A DNA stretch of 64,000 nucleotides from Corynebacterium jeikeium (GCF_000738175.1 NZ_JFCH01000025.1:1-64000); one strand, 5' to 3'; positions 25,140 through 36,409 are shown, counted from the first letter of the stretch. A program made the numbers and translations. Notes: a model not told the origin generated them from the sequence alone.

Positions 25140-27329
25140 ATGCGCCCAGTGCCCTGCACAATGGCAGTTGTGACTAGCTCTGTGGAATCCGGCGGTGCAA
25201 ACGCCTCCGACGTCAATGCAATCCTCAATGAATTGGCCACCGAGTGCGGTGTGGCCACCTGGTACACCGGCCAGAACGGCCAAAGGGTAGATGTCCAAAG
25301 CAGCACCGTGCTTTTCGCACTCCGCGAGCTGGGCCTGGACCTGCCCGAGGACCCCGCCGCCCTCACCGAAGAGATTGCACAGGCGGCCATCGAGGATCTG
25401 CTGCGCGCCCGCTACAGCCGCATGCTGCCTCCCACCGTCACCGCCATCGCCGACCGCCCGCGCACCCTGCGCGTCCACTGCATCGACGGCGAATCCCTGC
25501 AGGTGCAAGTTCGCACTGAGGACGGCGAGACCATTGCCCTCGAGCAGCTCAATGAATGGGTCGATCCCATCACCGTCGGCGCTGAAGCCGCCGCCACCAC
25601 TTTCGGCACCGCCACATTCCAGCTGCCCGCACTGCCCGCAGGCTGGCACCAGCTAGAGGCCCGCGCCGATTCCACGGAGGCTACTTCTACCCTGCTGATT
25701 TCCCCCCAATCCCTGGACCTGCCGGATGCCCCGCGTACCGGAGTGATGGCGCAGCTGTATTCTCTGCGCGACCGCGACGCTTGGGGCATCGGCGACTACG
25801 GCACCCTCGAGGTCTTGAGCGACTCCCTGCAAAAGCTCGGCGGGGCGGACTTCGTACTTGTAAACCCCATGCACGCAGCGGAGGCCGCTCCCCCGGTGGA
25901 GGATTCCCCCTACCTGCCGACCACCCGCCGCTACACCAACCCCATTTACATCCGGGTGGAGAACACTCCTGAGTACGCCGCACACCCCGAGCTGCACGCG
26001 GAGATCGAGCAGCTCGCCGCCCCGCTGAAGAAGCGCAACCACACGGCTGACCTGTTGGAGCGAGACCCCGTGGTGGCGTCCAAAATCAAGGCCCTGCACC
26101 TGCTGTACGCCGCAGGAATAGGCGACGAGCGCGCGGAGCAGCTGCGTGACTTCCACGAACGTGAGGGCGAGGGGCTTGTGGGCTTCACTGAATGGTGCGA
26201 GCGCGCGGCCAACGACCCGGCGCTAACCAGTGACTTTTACGCCTGGATGCAGATGCTCTGCCAAGAGCAGGAGATGCATGCACAACAAACCCTGACCGAA
26301 CACATGAGCATCGGGCTGATGGCCGACCTGGCCGTGGGCGTGCACCCCGGCGGCGCAGACTCACAGACCCTGGCCGACGTGTTGGCACCCGGAGCCAGCG
26401 TGGGTGCCCCGCCGGACGGCTACAACCAGCAGGGCCAGGACTGGTCGCAACCGCCATGGCACCCCTGGAAGCTGGCGGAGGAGGGCTACCTCCCGTGGCG
26501 CGACATGCTGCGCACGATCCTGCGCACCGCCGGTGGCATCCGCATCGACCACGTGCTGGGGCTATTCCGCCTGTGGTGGATCCCGCGCATGGAATCCCCG
26601 ACCCTGGGCACCTACGTCACCTACGACCACGAGGCGCTGGTCGGCGCGCTAGTGCTGGAGGCCCACCGCGCCGGTGCCGTGGTGGTCGGTGAGGATCTGG
26701 GCACCTTCGAGCCGTGGGTGCAGGATTACCTGGCCAGCCGCGGCGTAATGGGAACCTCGATCGTGTGGTTTGAGGGCGACGCCAACGGGGCAAAGCCGCC
26801 GGAGGCCTACCGACGTACCTGCCTGACCTCCGTGACCACACACGACCTGCCCCCGACCGCCAGCTACCTGCGCGGCGGGCACATCGACCTGCGCGAGAAG
26901 CTGGGGGTACTGACTCGCAACGCGGACGACGAGTTCGCCGACGATGCCAACTGGCAGGTAGACGTGCTGGGCACCATCGCCCGCCACGGTGGCTTCCGCG
27001 GAATGGACTGCGAGGGCTACTTCCTTAACGACTTGCGCCAGGAGCTCGACGATCCGCGGCACGGGCGTGAGCGCCGCCCGGATGTTTCGTACATCCTGCG
27101 CGCCATGCACCGCTACATTGCGCAGACCCCGTCGTTGCTACGCTGCGCCGCGCTGGTGGATCTGGTGGGAGACCTGCGCGCGCAGAACCAGCCGGGTACC
27201 ACGCAGGACCTGTACCCGAACTGGCGCGTACCACTGTGCGATGGCGAGGGTAACCCGGTGTTGGTGGAGGATCTGGCGGACATGCAGCTGGCCCGCGACG
27301 TGCTGGCCGCTACCCGCGGCGAGGGCTAG
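25140..27329 (+). CDS. malQ: 4-alpha-glucanotransferase (amylomaltase)
   Basis: The GH77 enzyme of about 729 residues disproportionates maltodextrins and works with glycogen metabolism. Markers are 'RDAWGIGDYGTLEVL', the nucleophile region 'RIDHVLGLFRLWWIP', the acid/base region 'VVVGEDLGTFEPWV', and 'TTHDLPPTASYL'. The N-terminal about 170 residues are the extra beta-sandwich of the actinobacterial long form. The start is uncertain: ATG 25140 is chosen, ATG 25161 is possible, and the frame is open to 25008 with a Pro-rich, non-family peptide. No SD is convincing. Confidence 0.9.
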   Translation: MRPVPCTMAVVTSSVESGGANASDVNAILNELATECGVATWYTGQNGQRVDVQSSTVLFALRELGLDLPEDPAALTEEIAQAAIEDLLRARYSRMLPPTVTAIADRPRTLRVHCIDGESLQVQVRTEDGETIALEQLNEWVDPITVGAEAAATTFGTATFQLPALPAGWHQLEARADSTEATSTLLISPQSLDLPDAPRTGVMAQLYSLRDRDAWGIGDYGTLEVLSDSLQKLGGADFVLVNPMHAAEAAPPVEDSPYLPTTRRYTNPIYIRVENTPEYAAHPELHAEIEQLAAPLKKRNHTADLLERDPVVASKIKALHLLYAAGIGDERAEQLRDFHEREGEGLVGFTEWCERAANDPALTSDFYAWMQMLCQEQEMHAQQTLTEHMSIGLMADLAVGVHPGGADSQTLADVLAPGASVGAPPDGYNQQGQDWSQPPWHPWKLAEEGYLPWRDMLRTILRTAGGIRIDHVLGLFRLWWIPRMESPTLGTYVTYDHEALVGALVLEAHRAGAVVVGEDLGTFEPWVQDYLASRGVMGTSIVWFEGDANGAKPPEAYRRTCLTSVTTHDLPPTASYLRGGHIDLREKLGVLTRNADDEFADDANWQVDVLGTIARHGGFRGMDCEGYFLNDLRQELDDPRHGRERRPDVSYILRAMHRYIAQTPSLLRCAALVDLVGDLRAQNQPGTTQDLYPNWRVPLCDGEGNPVLVEDLADMQLARDVLAATRGEG

Positions 27330-27371
27330 CAGCGCGTTCGCCAGGGCCGCTCTCTCTGGAAGCTCGCTGGG

Positions 27372-27458
27372 CTAGAAGACGCTGGTGGCTAGCCAGGCCA
27401 CGAGCAGCAGAACCAGCAGCAGGGCCAACGCCTGGCGCACCTTGGAGTGGTGTTTCAT
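27372..27458 (-). CDS. 28-residue single-span membrane peptide
   Basis: This short reading frame encodes 28 residues: a basic start (MKHHSKVRQ), then one hydrophobic segment (ALALLLVLLLVAWLATSVF). It has a strong ribosome site, GGGAGGA about 10 nt before ATG, and is the last gene of the leftward M3-peptidase unit (50 bp after the 81-residue membrane protein). The SD, the Lys/Arg-positive end and the clean transmembrane stretch argue that it is translated. Small membrane peptides of this kind often regulate or stabilise transporters, but its partner is unknown. Too short for homology claims by eye. Confidence 0.6.
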   Translation of the reverse strand: MKHHSKVRQALALLLVLLLVAWLATSVF

Positions 27459-27508
27459 CGGCTGCTAGTCCTCCCTGTGTCTTTCACTAACTCTGTGTCC
27501 GGCTACTT

Positions 27509-27754
27509 CTAATGCTTCTGGTCGCTTCCGACGCTGCCCTGAGCCCCGTCGTCCAGCGGCACCGAACTGCGGCTCGCCCACATCTCGCGCAGCGAAAGCG
27601 CCCCGTGCACGCGATCTTCCTCCGCGCTGGCGGGGAAAATCCGCAGCGCGATCACCTGCCATATTAAGGCCAACACGGTGCAAACCACGAATAGGGCGAG
27701 GAACACCAGCGGGGTTTGGATCCACACCGGCGCGTTGATCAGCCATTCCATCAT
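27509..27754 (-). CDS. Small membrane protein coupled to the M3 peptidase gene
   Basis: The 81-residue protein has one long N-terminal hydrophobic segment (about residues 10-38) and a charged tail ending in GSDQKH. Its ATG follows the TAG of the M3 peptidase directly (TAGATG), so translation is coupled. I do not recognise a family. The next gene downstream is the 28-residue peptide; together they form a peptidase-membrane protein-peptide unit. Confidence 0.65.
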   Translation of the reverse strand: MMEWLINAPVWIQTPLVFLALFVVCTVLALIWQVIALRIFPASAEEDRVHGALSLREMWASRSSVPLDDGAQGSVGSDQKH

Positions 27755-29869
27755 CTACCCCTGGCTCAAGCCGCGGCGGTCAAGTAGCGGCTGCACACTG
27801 CGCTGCTGGCCACGGAACATCCAGAATGCGTCTTCGAAGTCGATGCTAGCGCCGCGGGAGAGGATGATGCGGCGGAAACGCTCGCCCGCGAAGCGGACAT
27901 CATCGTCGTCGAGGTCGGCGGCGTCATTAGACTCCCCCACGGCAGCGCCGGTATCGACGAAGGCCTGGAAACCGTCGGCGTCCAGCACCTCCGCCCACAG
28001 GTAGCTCCAGTAGTCGGCGGAGTAGCCGCCGGCGAAGATGTGGTTGAAGTAGGCCGAGCGGTAGCGCGGGGCGAGGGCGCCGTTGACGTCCACCCCGGCG
28101 CGCTCCAGGGTTTCGGCCTCGAAGGATTCCACCTGGGCGGCGGCATCGTCCGTGGCGGCGAGCTTCTCCGCCTCCGCGGCAGAGAGCTTGTGCCAGGCCA
28201 GGTCCAGCCAGCAGGCGGCCAGAAACTCGGTGGTGGCCAGCCCCTGACCCCACTTCGCCTGGGCGCGGATCGCATCGACGAACTCGCCGCTGATAACTTC
28301 TCCGGTTTCCACGTGGCGGGCGTAGTTGCGCAACACGGCGGGCTCCAGGGCCCAGTTTTCGTTGATCTGGCTGGGGAATTCCACGAAGTCGCGGGGCACG
28401 TTGGTGCCAGACAGCGTGGGATAGCGCACGTCGGAGAGCAGGCCGTGCAGGGCGTGGCCGAATTCGTGGAAGACAGTCTGCACCTCATCGAGGGTCAGCA
28501 GCGCCTGTTCGCCTTCAGCGGGTTCGGCGATGTTCATGACGTTGACCACCACAGGCGCCTTGCCCAGCAGGTTGGATTGCTCGACAAAGGAATTCATCCA
28601 CGCGCCGCCGCGCTTGGTAGGGCGGGCGTACATATCGGTCAGCAGCAGGCCGATGCCGACGGGCGATTCTTCCCCCTCGGTGACCTCCCACACCCGCACG
28701 CCCGGCGCGTAGCCGGCCAGGTCGGTGCGTTCCCGCACGTCGATGCCATAGAGGCGCTTAGCGGCAAAGAAGGCACCGTCGACCATCACCTGTTCCAGCG
28801 GGAAGTACTTCTTCAGCTCCGCCTCGTCGACGTCCAACTCTTCTGCGCGCAGCTTGGCATCCCAGTAGGGCCAGTCGGCGCCGCTGAGCTCAGCTGTGCC
28901 CGCTGCGCCCGCTGTGCCCTCAGCTCCGCTAACGGCCATCTTGTCCAGCGCCCGCTTGTACTCTCCGTGCGCGTTCGCCACGGCGGCGGGCGTCACCTGA
29001 TTTAGCAGTTCCTCGACAGCCGAGAGGCTACCGGCGGTCTCGGCAGCGGCTACGAACTCGGCGTGGTTAGCAAAGCCCAGCAGCTCGGCGCGCTGCGCAC
29101 GCAGCCGCACGATCTGCAGCAGTGTGGCCTCGTTGCTGCCGGCGGCGCGGTTCAGCGATGCCTCGTGCACCTTCGCACGCGCGGCCGGATTCTCCAGCGA
29201 TTCCAGCACCGGCTGGATGCTCGGCAGGCCCAGGCGGATCAGCCAGCCTTCCTCCCCGCGTTTGGCGGCGGCCTTGGCGAAGTACTCCTTGTCCGCCGCG
29301 CTCAGTCCCGCGACCTCGGCCTCGTCGGTCAGCAGCACCGCCGCGTCCTCGGTAGCGGTCTGCAGCTGCGCGCCGAAGGCGGTGGTCAGCTCGGCCAGCT
29401 GGGCGTCAATGTCGCGCAGGCTTTCCCGCTGCGCGTCGTCCAGCTCCGCGCCGCCGCGGATAAAGCTCTTCTTCAGCTCCCGCAGCAGGGCTTCCTCTTC
29501 GCTGCCTTCCGGTTGCTCGGGCAGGTCGCAGATACGCTCCCACAGCTTCCGGTTCAGCCAGATTTCGCTAAAGTGCCGCGCCAGCTCCGGGCTGATCGTC
29601 GCCTCAATCTCGCGCACCTGATCAGTGGCATTTGCGCCCGTATAATTAAAAACAATGGCCAGCACGCGCTGCAGCATCTGCCCCGATTCTTCCCACGCCT
29701 CGGCGGTGTTTTCCCAGGTGGGAGCCTCGGGGTTGTTCGCGATCGCCGCGATCTGCGCGGCGTGATCCACCAGAGCGGTGCGGAAGGCGGGCACCAGCTC
29801 GGCAAGGTCGACAGCCGCGAAGTCGGGCAGTTCATAAGGCAGTTCGGAAGCGTTTTGGAGGTAATCCAT
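27755..29869 (-). CDS. M3-family zinc metallopeptidase (oligopeptidase/peptidyl-dipeptidase)
   Basis: The 704-residue cytosolic enzyme cleaves short peptides. The HExxH motif is in 'TVFHEFGHALHGLLS' and the third zinc ligand Glu is in 'VPRDFVEFPSQINENWA'. The length fits the OpdA/Dcp group (about 680 residues). An Ala/Gly/Thr insert ('GAEGTAGAAGTAELSGADW', about 318-336) looks like repeat expansion, as in dgt. The start codon overlaps the ATG of the divergent carboxylesterase within one CATG, so each promoter must lie within the other's coding region. Which dipeptidase subtype it is cannot be told by eye. Confidence 0.88.
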   Translation of the reverse strand: MDYLQNASELPYELPDFAAVDLAELVPAFRTALVDHAAQIAAIANNPEAPTWENTAEAWEESGQMLQRVLAIVFNYTGANATDQVREIEATISPELARHFSEIWLNRKLWERICDLPEQPEGSEEEALLRELKKSFIRGGAELDDAQRESLRDIDAQLAELTTAFGAQLQTATEDAAVLLTDEAEVAGLSAADKEYFAKAAAKRGEEGWLIRLGLPSIQPVLESLENPAARAKVHEASLNRAAGSNEATLLQIVRLRAQRAELLGFANHAEFVAAAETAGSLSAVEELLNQVTPAAVANAHGEYKRALDKMAVSGAEGTAGAAGTAELSGADWPYWDAKLRAEELDVDEAELKKYFPLEQVMVDGAFFAAKRLYGIDVRERTDLAGYAPGVRVWEVTEGEESPVGIGLLLTDMYARPTKRGGAWMNSFVEQSNLLGKAPVVVNVMNIAEPAEGEQALLTLDEVQTVFHEFGHALHGLLSDVRYPTLSGTNVPRDFVEFPSQINENWALEPAVLRNYARHVETGEVISGEFVDAIRAQAKWGQGLATTEFLAACWLDLAWHKLSAAEAEKLAATDDAAAQVESFEAETLERAGVDVNGALAPRYRSAYFNHIFAGGYSADYWSYLWAEVLDADGFQAFVDTGAAVGESNDAADLDDDDVRFAGERFRRIILSRGASIDFEDAFWMFRGQQRSVQPLLDRRGLSQG

Positions 29870-31349
29870 GATCCCCTACTCTATCCCTGAGGCCAAGGAC
29901 TACGTCGATGTGGCCATCAATCAGGGTCGCAGTCGTGGCTTCCTCCGCGGTTCCGTCCTCCGCTTCGAGTCCATCCCCTATGCCTCGGGCGAACGCTTCG
30001 CCCCTCCTTCCCCTGCCGTCCCTTTTAGATTCTTCTTCGGCGACCCCTCTACCGCCACCCACCGCCAATCCCTATCCATCACCTGCCCGGTCGACGCACC
30101 CCCTTCCATCATCGAGTCTGACTTCCACCCCATGGCCAAGTCTGGATCTGGCTCCACCCCCACAGCCAGTACCAAGTCTGGGGCACCCGTAATCGTGTTC
30201 ATCCACGGTGGTCGCTATGAGGAAGGCTTCGCCGACGAACTCTGGTACCAGGGTGTCCGCTTCGCCGAGGAGGGTTTCGTTTACGTTTCACTGAACTACC
30301 GCTACCGCCTGGAGGACTTCCTGCCTCTGCTGGACGAGGATCACCCCGCCGACGTGGACGCTTCGGCCGATCCGAACACCGAGCCGGAGTACTTCCGCGG
30401 CGCCGAGGATATTGTGGCCGCCCTGCGCTGGGTGCGGGACAACATCGCGGCTTTTGGCGGAGATCCGGAGCAAGTCACGCTGATGGGGCAGTCCGCCGGC
30501 GGCGCGCTGACGGCCTGGACGCTGTGCAATCCGCGCACCGAAGGCTTGGTGCACCGCGCCGTGATCTTGAGCCCCGGGTTCCCGCGCGAGGGCTGGCCGA
30601 GCCGCGAGCATGTTGCCCGCGCGGTCCTCGGCGGCCCGCTGACCAGCAAGCACCTGGACAGCCTCTCCCCCGAACAGCTGCAGCGCGCCTATCGGCGCTA
30701 CGCCCGCTTCTACAGCACGGACTGCGCCGTGGGGCCGTATCCTTTCCGGCCCAGCGAGATGCGCGACGTGCCGCTGCTGATCGGTACCCTGCGCGAGGAG
30801 TTCACACAGATGCCCTTCGCCCGCGCCATCGACAAGCGCTTGAGCTCCAAGAACCCGCTGGTTCGGCAACCGGCCAAGGCGCTGGGGTGGTACGCGGAAC
30901 GGAAGCTGGGGGCGCGGGTGCGGTGGGCGTCAGAAAACCCGGTAGGAATGGCCATCGGTGATTCGGCCATCAAACGCTGGGCCGTCGCGATCATGGAGGA
31001 GAAACGTGATACGAGCTGGGCCTATGAGTTTCACGGGAGCCAATCGGCCTGGCACTGCGCGGATCTGCCTTTGGTTTTTGACGCCCTCACGGTCGCGCCC
31101 AAAACAGTGAAGTATTTCTGCGGCGAGTCGGCCGCTGAGCGTTTGCAGCCGCTGGCGACGGAGTTTCACGGGATCGTCGCGCGCTTCGCCCGCGGGGAGG
31201 ATCCGGAGTGGCCACGCTATGGTTCGCGACGTTTGGTGCGGCGCTTTGACACGGATGCGGCGGCGCGGGGTGAGGTGACCCGCGAGGTGGCGGAGGATGC
31301 CTACCGGCAGATTAGGGAGGATTATCCGGAGCTGTACCCGAGCTGTTAG
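29868..31349 (+). CDS. Type B carboxylesterase
   Basis: The 493-residue alpha/beta-hydrolase has the oxyanion-hole 'VFIHGGRYEEG', the nucleophile elbow GQSAGG (about residue 204) and the N-terminal 'GRSRGFLRGSVLRFESIPYA' typical of the family. There is no signal peptide, so it is probably cytosolic. The catalytic acid should lie before 'DYGADC'-like loops and the His in 'EFHGSQSAWHCADLP'; the acid is not certain. The stretch at residues 55-105 is unusually Ser/Pro-rich. The N-terminal family match requires a start near 29868, so the ATG that shares CATG with the divergent peptidase is probably right. Substrate unknown. Confidence 0.82.
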   Translation: MIPYSIPEAKDYVDVAINQGRSRGFLRGSVLRFESIPYASGERFAPPSPAVPFRFFFGDPSTATHRQSLSITCPVDAPPSIIESDFHPMAKSGSGSTPTASTKSGAPVIVFIHGGRYEEGFADELWYQGVRFAEEGFVYVSLNYRYRLEDFLPLLDEDHPADVDASADPNTEPEYFRGAEDIVAALRWVRDNIAAFGGDPEQVTLMGQSAGGALTAWTLCNPRTEGLVHRAVILSPGFPREGWPSREHVARAVLGGPLTSKHLDSLSPEQLQRAYRRYARFYSTDCAVGPYPFRPSEMRDVPLLIGTLREEFTQMPFARAIDKRLSSKNPLVRQPAKALGWYAERKLGARVRWASENPVGMAIGDSAIKRWAVAIMEEKRDTSWAYEFHGSQSAWHCADLPLVFDALTVAPKTVKYFCGESAAERLQPLATEFHGIVARFARGEDPEWPRYGSRRLVRRFDTDAAARGEVTREVAEDAYRQIREDYPELYPSC

Positions 31350-31368
31350 GGCTGTTTCGAAACCCACA

Positions 31369-31386
31369 CTAGACAGCTCGGTCTAG
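31369..31386. promoter_or_regulatory. Palindrome upstream of the C-S lyase gene
   Basis: CTAGAC (31369-31374), 6-bp spacer, GTCTAG (31381-31386): perfect 6-bp arms, overlapping the likely promoter region 20 bp before the SD. It may be an operator; no regulator is identified. Confidence 0.4.
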
Positions 31387-31405
31387 AGTGCTAGGGTGGG
31401 AGACT

Positions 31406-32668
31406 ATGAACGCAACCACCCAGAACACCCAGAACGTCCGCCCGCAGGATTCCGCCGTATCCGTCCCCGACCTCGCCACGCTGCGTGCCCGCGGGACGAT
31501 GAAGTGGACTGTCTACGACGAGGACGTCCTGCCCCTGTGGGTAGCCGAGACCGACTTCGACACCTGCCCCGCCGTCAAGCAGGCCATCCAGGCGGGCGTG
31601 GATCGCGAATACTTCGGTTACGAACGTCGCAACCGTTCCGTGGAGAAGGCCCTGGCCGGCTTCCTGGACCGCCGTTTCGGCTGGCAGATCGAGCCGACGT
31701 GGGTGCGGCTGGTGCCAGATGTGGTCAAGGGCGTGGCTGCGGCTATCGACGAATTGACGCCCCAGGGCTCCGACGTGATCGTTCCAGTGCCCAGCTACCA
31801 CCCGTTCTTCGACGTGCCGAGCGCAGTGAAGCGCCCGAAGGTCGAGGTGGAGATGACAAAGGTGGAGAAAACCACTGCGGAGCAGGGCGAACAGGGTGCG
31901 AGCGTCGAGGAGTGGGCCTTCGACTACGCGGCCCTGGAGGCCGCCTTCGCCAGCACCGACAACCCGGCGGGCGTGGGCGCGATGATCGTCTGCAACCCGT
32001 ACAACCCGCTGGGCCGCGCGTGGCGGCCGGAGGAGCTGGCCAAGCTAGTGGAACTGGCTGACAAGTACAACGTGCGCCTGATCTCCGACGAGATCCACGC
32101 GCCGGTGGTCTACGCGCCGCACAAGCACACTCCCCTGGCCACTCTCAGCGAGACCGCTGCGCGGGTGACCGTGACGGTGCTGGCCACCTCCAAGGGATGG
32201 AACACCGCCGGCCTGCACTGCGCGCAGATGATCTTCACCAACCCGGATGACCGCGCAGCCATGGCGAAGGTCAGCCCGCTGCGCACCGGATCTGCCTCCA
32301 CGCTGGGGCAGGTCGCCGCCGAGGCCGCCTACACGGACGGCGAGGCCTGGCTGGACAGCGAACTGGAGTACCTGCAGGGCAACCTGGACCTGCTCGAGCG
32401 CCGCCTGCCGGAGGTGCTGCCCGGCGCGAAGTTCATCCGCCCCGAGGCCAGCTTCCTGCTGTGGGTGGATCTCAGTGAGGTTCCGGGACTGGAGGAAAAG
32501 CCGGGCCAGAAGCTGCTGGAAGGAGCCCGCGTGGCCTTCAACGAGGGCACCATGTTCGGCTCCCAGGGCGCGGGGCATGTGCGCATCAATTTCGGTACGT
32601 CCCGGGAGATCCTGGAGGAGGCCCTGGACCGCATCGCGGAATTCGCTAAGACGCATGTGAACAATTAA
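31406..32668 (+). CDS. PLP-dependent C-S lyase (MalY/PatB, AecD-like cystathionine beta-lyase)
   Basis: The 420-residue fold-type I enzyme has 'DVLPLWVAETDFDTCPAV' at its start, 'VCNPYNPLGRAW', 'LISDEIHAPVVY' and the PLP lysine in 'ATSKGWNTAGLHCAQ'. It resembles C. glutamicum AecD, a C-S lyase that cleaves cystathionine and S-aminoethylcysteine to thiol, pyruvate and ammonia; skin corynebacteria use such lyases on thiol-conjugated sweat precursors. ATG 31406 follows GGTGGGAG; the GTG at 31388 is disfavoured. Its neighbour, 11 bp downstream, is an ABC exporter and may be cotranscribed. Confidence 0.87.
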   Translation: MNATTQNTQNVRPQDSAVSVPDLATLRARGTMKWTVYDEDVLPLWVAETDFDTCPAVKQAIQAGVDREYFGYERRNRSVEKALAGFLDRRFGWQIEPTWVRLVPDVVKGVAAAIDELTPQGSDVIVPVPSYHPFFDVPSAVKRPKVEVEMTKVEKTTAEQGEQGASVEEWAFDYAALEAAFASTDNPAGVGAMIVCNPYNPLGRAWRPEELAKLVELADKYNVRLISDEIHAPVVYAPHKHTPLATLSETAARVTVTVLATSKGWNTAGLHCAQMIFTNPDDRAAMAKVSPLRTGSASTLGQVAAEAAYTDGEAWLDSELEYLQGNLDLLERRLPEVLPGAKFIRPEASFLLWVDLSEVPGLEEKPGQKLLEGARVAFNEGTMFGSQGAGHVRINFGTSREILEEALDRIAEFAKTHVNN

Positions 32669-32679
32669 CTTGGCTAGGT

Positions 32680-34644
<1,965 letters not shown>

Positions 34645-34691
34645 ACAGCAGCTCCGCTGCCGATGCCAACGCACAGGAGTAGCCTGGGGGA

Positions 34692-36080
34692 ATGACTGAA
34701 TTACCCCCTAACATCACCGAGTTCACTACCTTCGACGGCGCGAAAGTTGGCGTCGGTACCGAAGAAGCAAAGACCGCAGAGCAGCAGGTACGCGACAACG
34801 ACAGCAACTACGTATTCCACAGCTGGTCGGCGCAAGAGAAGATCAACCCGCAGCCGCTCAGTCACGCGGAGGGCGTGTGGATCTACGACTACCAGGGCAA
34901 CGGCTACCTGGATCTGGGCAGCCAGCTGGTCAGCGCCAACCTGGGCCACGCCCACCCGAAGCTGGTAGAGGCAATTCAGCAGCAGGCCACGCGCATCACC
35001 AACCAGAATCCCGCGTTCTCCAACGACGTGCGCAGCGAACTGGCCAAGGAGATCGTGGAGCAGGCGCAAGGCGACTTCTCCCACATCTTCTTCACCAACG
35101 GCGGCGCGGACGCTATCGAGCACGCCATCCGCATGGCACGCCTGACCACTGGCAAGTCCAAGATCCTGACGGCTTACCGCAGCTACCACGGCGCTACCGG
35201 CTCCGCGATCATGGCCACCGGTGAGGCACGCCGCCACGGCAACCCCACCACCGACGGCGACGTGAAGCACTTCTGGGGCCCGTTCCTATACCGCAGCGCC
35301 TTCTACTCCTCCACGCAGGAGGAAGAGTGCGCCCGCGCTCTGCAGTCGCTGGAGGAAACCCTGGTGTACGAGGACAACGTGGCTGCCGTACTGATCGAAT
35401 CCGTCGTGGGTTCCAGCGGCATCATCGTCCCACCGGAGGGCTTCCTGCAAGGGGTACGCGAGATCTGTGACCGCCACGGTGCGCTGTACATCGCCGACGA
35501 GGTTATGGTCGGCTTCGGCCGCACTGGCAAGATGTTCGCCTACGAGCACGGCGGCAAGGACCTGCAGCCGGACCTGGTTACCTTCGCTAAGGGCGTGAAC
35601 TCTGGTATGGCGCCGCTGGGCGGCGTGATGATGAACGAGGCCATCTACCAGCGCTTCGCCGACAAGCCCTACCCGGGTGGCCTGACCTACTCCGGCCACC
35701 CGCTGGCATGTGCCCCCGGCCTGGCTGCGCAGAAGGTCTACCGCGAGGAAAACACCTTCGAGAAGGTCGCCGAGCTCGGCGAGCGCGTGATTGCCCCGGC
35801 TATGGAGAGGATCGCGGAGAACCACCTGAGCGTGGGCAACGTCCGCGGCAAGGGCTTCTTCTGGGCCATCGAGTTCGTCAGCGACCAGGAGGCCAAGACT
35901 CCGATGGGGGGCGAGGCCATGGGTGCGTTCGGTGCCGAGCTGAAGAAGGCTGGCATTTGGCCGATGGTTTCGGGCCACCGCCTGCACTTCGCCCCGCCGC
36001 TGATCACCACCGAGGAGCAGCTGAACTGGGCACTGGAGATCGTCGACCGCGCGGCAACGGTCGTCGACCAGGCGCTGTAA
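34692..36080 (+). CDS. Class III aminotransferase (aspartate aminotransferase-family, omega-amino type)
   Basis: The 462-residue PLP enzyme has 'LDLGSQLVSANLGHAHPKLVEAI', the cofactor-binding 'IADEVMVGFGRTGKMFAYEHG', and the Schiff-base Lys in 'TFAKGVNSGMAPLGG'. Class III members include beta-alanine, GABA, taurine and putrescine aminotransferases; the substrate is not clear from the sequence. ATG 34692 follows GGAG at a long distance and CTGGGGGA directly. It ends near a bidirectional terminator (36130-36155) shared with the CsbD gene. Confidence 0.85.
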   Translation: MTELPPNITEFTTFDGAKVGVGTEEAKTAEQQVRDNDSNYVFHSWSAQEKINPQPLSHAEGVWIYDYQGNGYLDLGSQLVSANLGHAHPKLVEAIQQQATRITNQNPAFSNDVRSELAKEIVEQAQGDFSHIFFTNGGADAIEHAIRMARLTTGKSKILTAYRSYHGATGSAIMATGEARRHGNPTTDGDVKHFWGPFLYRSAFYSSTQEEECARALQSLEETLVYEDNVAAVLIESVVGSSGIIVPPEGFLQGVREICDRHGALYIADEVMVGFGRTGKMFAYEHGGKDLQPDLVTFAKGVNSGMAPLGGVMMNEAIYQRFADKPYPGGLTYSGHPLACAPGLAAQKVYREENTFEKVAELGERVIAPAMERIAENHLSVGNVRGKGFFWAIEFVSDQEAKTPMGGEAMGAFGAELKKAGIWPMVSGHRLHFAPPLITTEEQLNWALEIVDRAATVVDQAL

Positions 36081-36129
36081 GGCTCCGGCACGCGCCAGCG
36101 CGCGGGGAGCTCCCCCGGCAATAGCAAAA

Positions 36130-36160
36130 GTCCCGGCTGAACTTTCAGCCGGGACGTTGT
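36130..36160. terminator. Bidirectional terminator between the aminotransferase and CsbD genes
   Basis: Perfect 11-bp stem (36130-36140 with 36145-36155, loop ACTT). A T-rich run follows on the rightward side (GTTGTCGTTTTAAG) and TTTT follows on the leftward side, so it serves both convergent genes. Confidence 0.85.
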
Positions 36161-36171
36161 CGTTTTAAGTT

Positions 36172-36375
36172 TTACTTCTGAGCGTCGCCCAGAACCTTGT
36201 TTACAGCGTCTGAAGCCTTGTCCTTCAGCTCGTTGGCCTTGTCCTTGATGTCGGACTTGGTCTGGTCGGCGCGACCTTCGTTGGCCAGATCCTGGTTGTC
36301 GGTAGCCTCGCCGGCGGCCTCCTTGGCCTGACCTGCGGCGCCTTCTGCCTTGTTCTTCAGATCGTCGATGGACAT
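36172..36375 (-). CDS. CsbD-family stress-response protein
   Basis: The 67-residue hydrophilic protein (MSIDDLKNKAEGAAGQAKEA...) is Ala/Lys/Asp/Glu-rich, without Cys or Trp, and matches the CsbD family of small general-stress proteins. It is preceded by a good AAAGGAAGG site and has a clean terminator. Stress control is inferred from family only. Confidence 0.88.
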   Translation of the reverse strand: MSIDDLKNKAEGAAGQAKEAAGEATDNQDLANEGRADQTKSDIKDKANELKDKASDAVNKVLGDAQK

Positions 36376-36409
36376 ATGGTGACCTTCCTTTCTGTAGAGT
36401 GTCGTGAGT

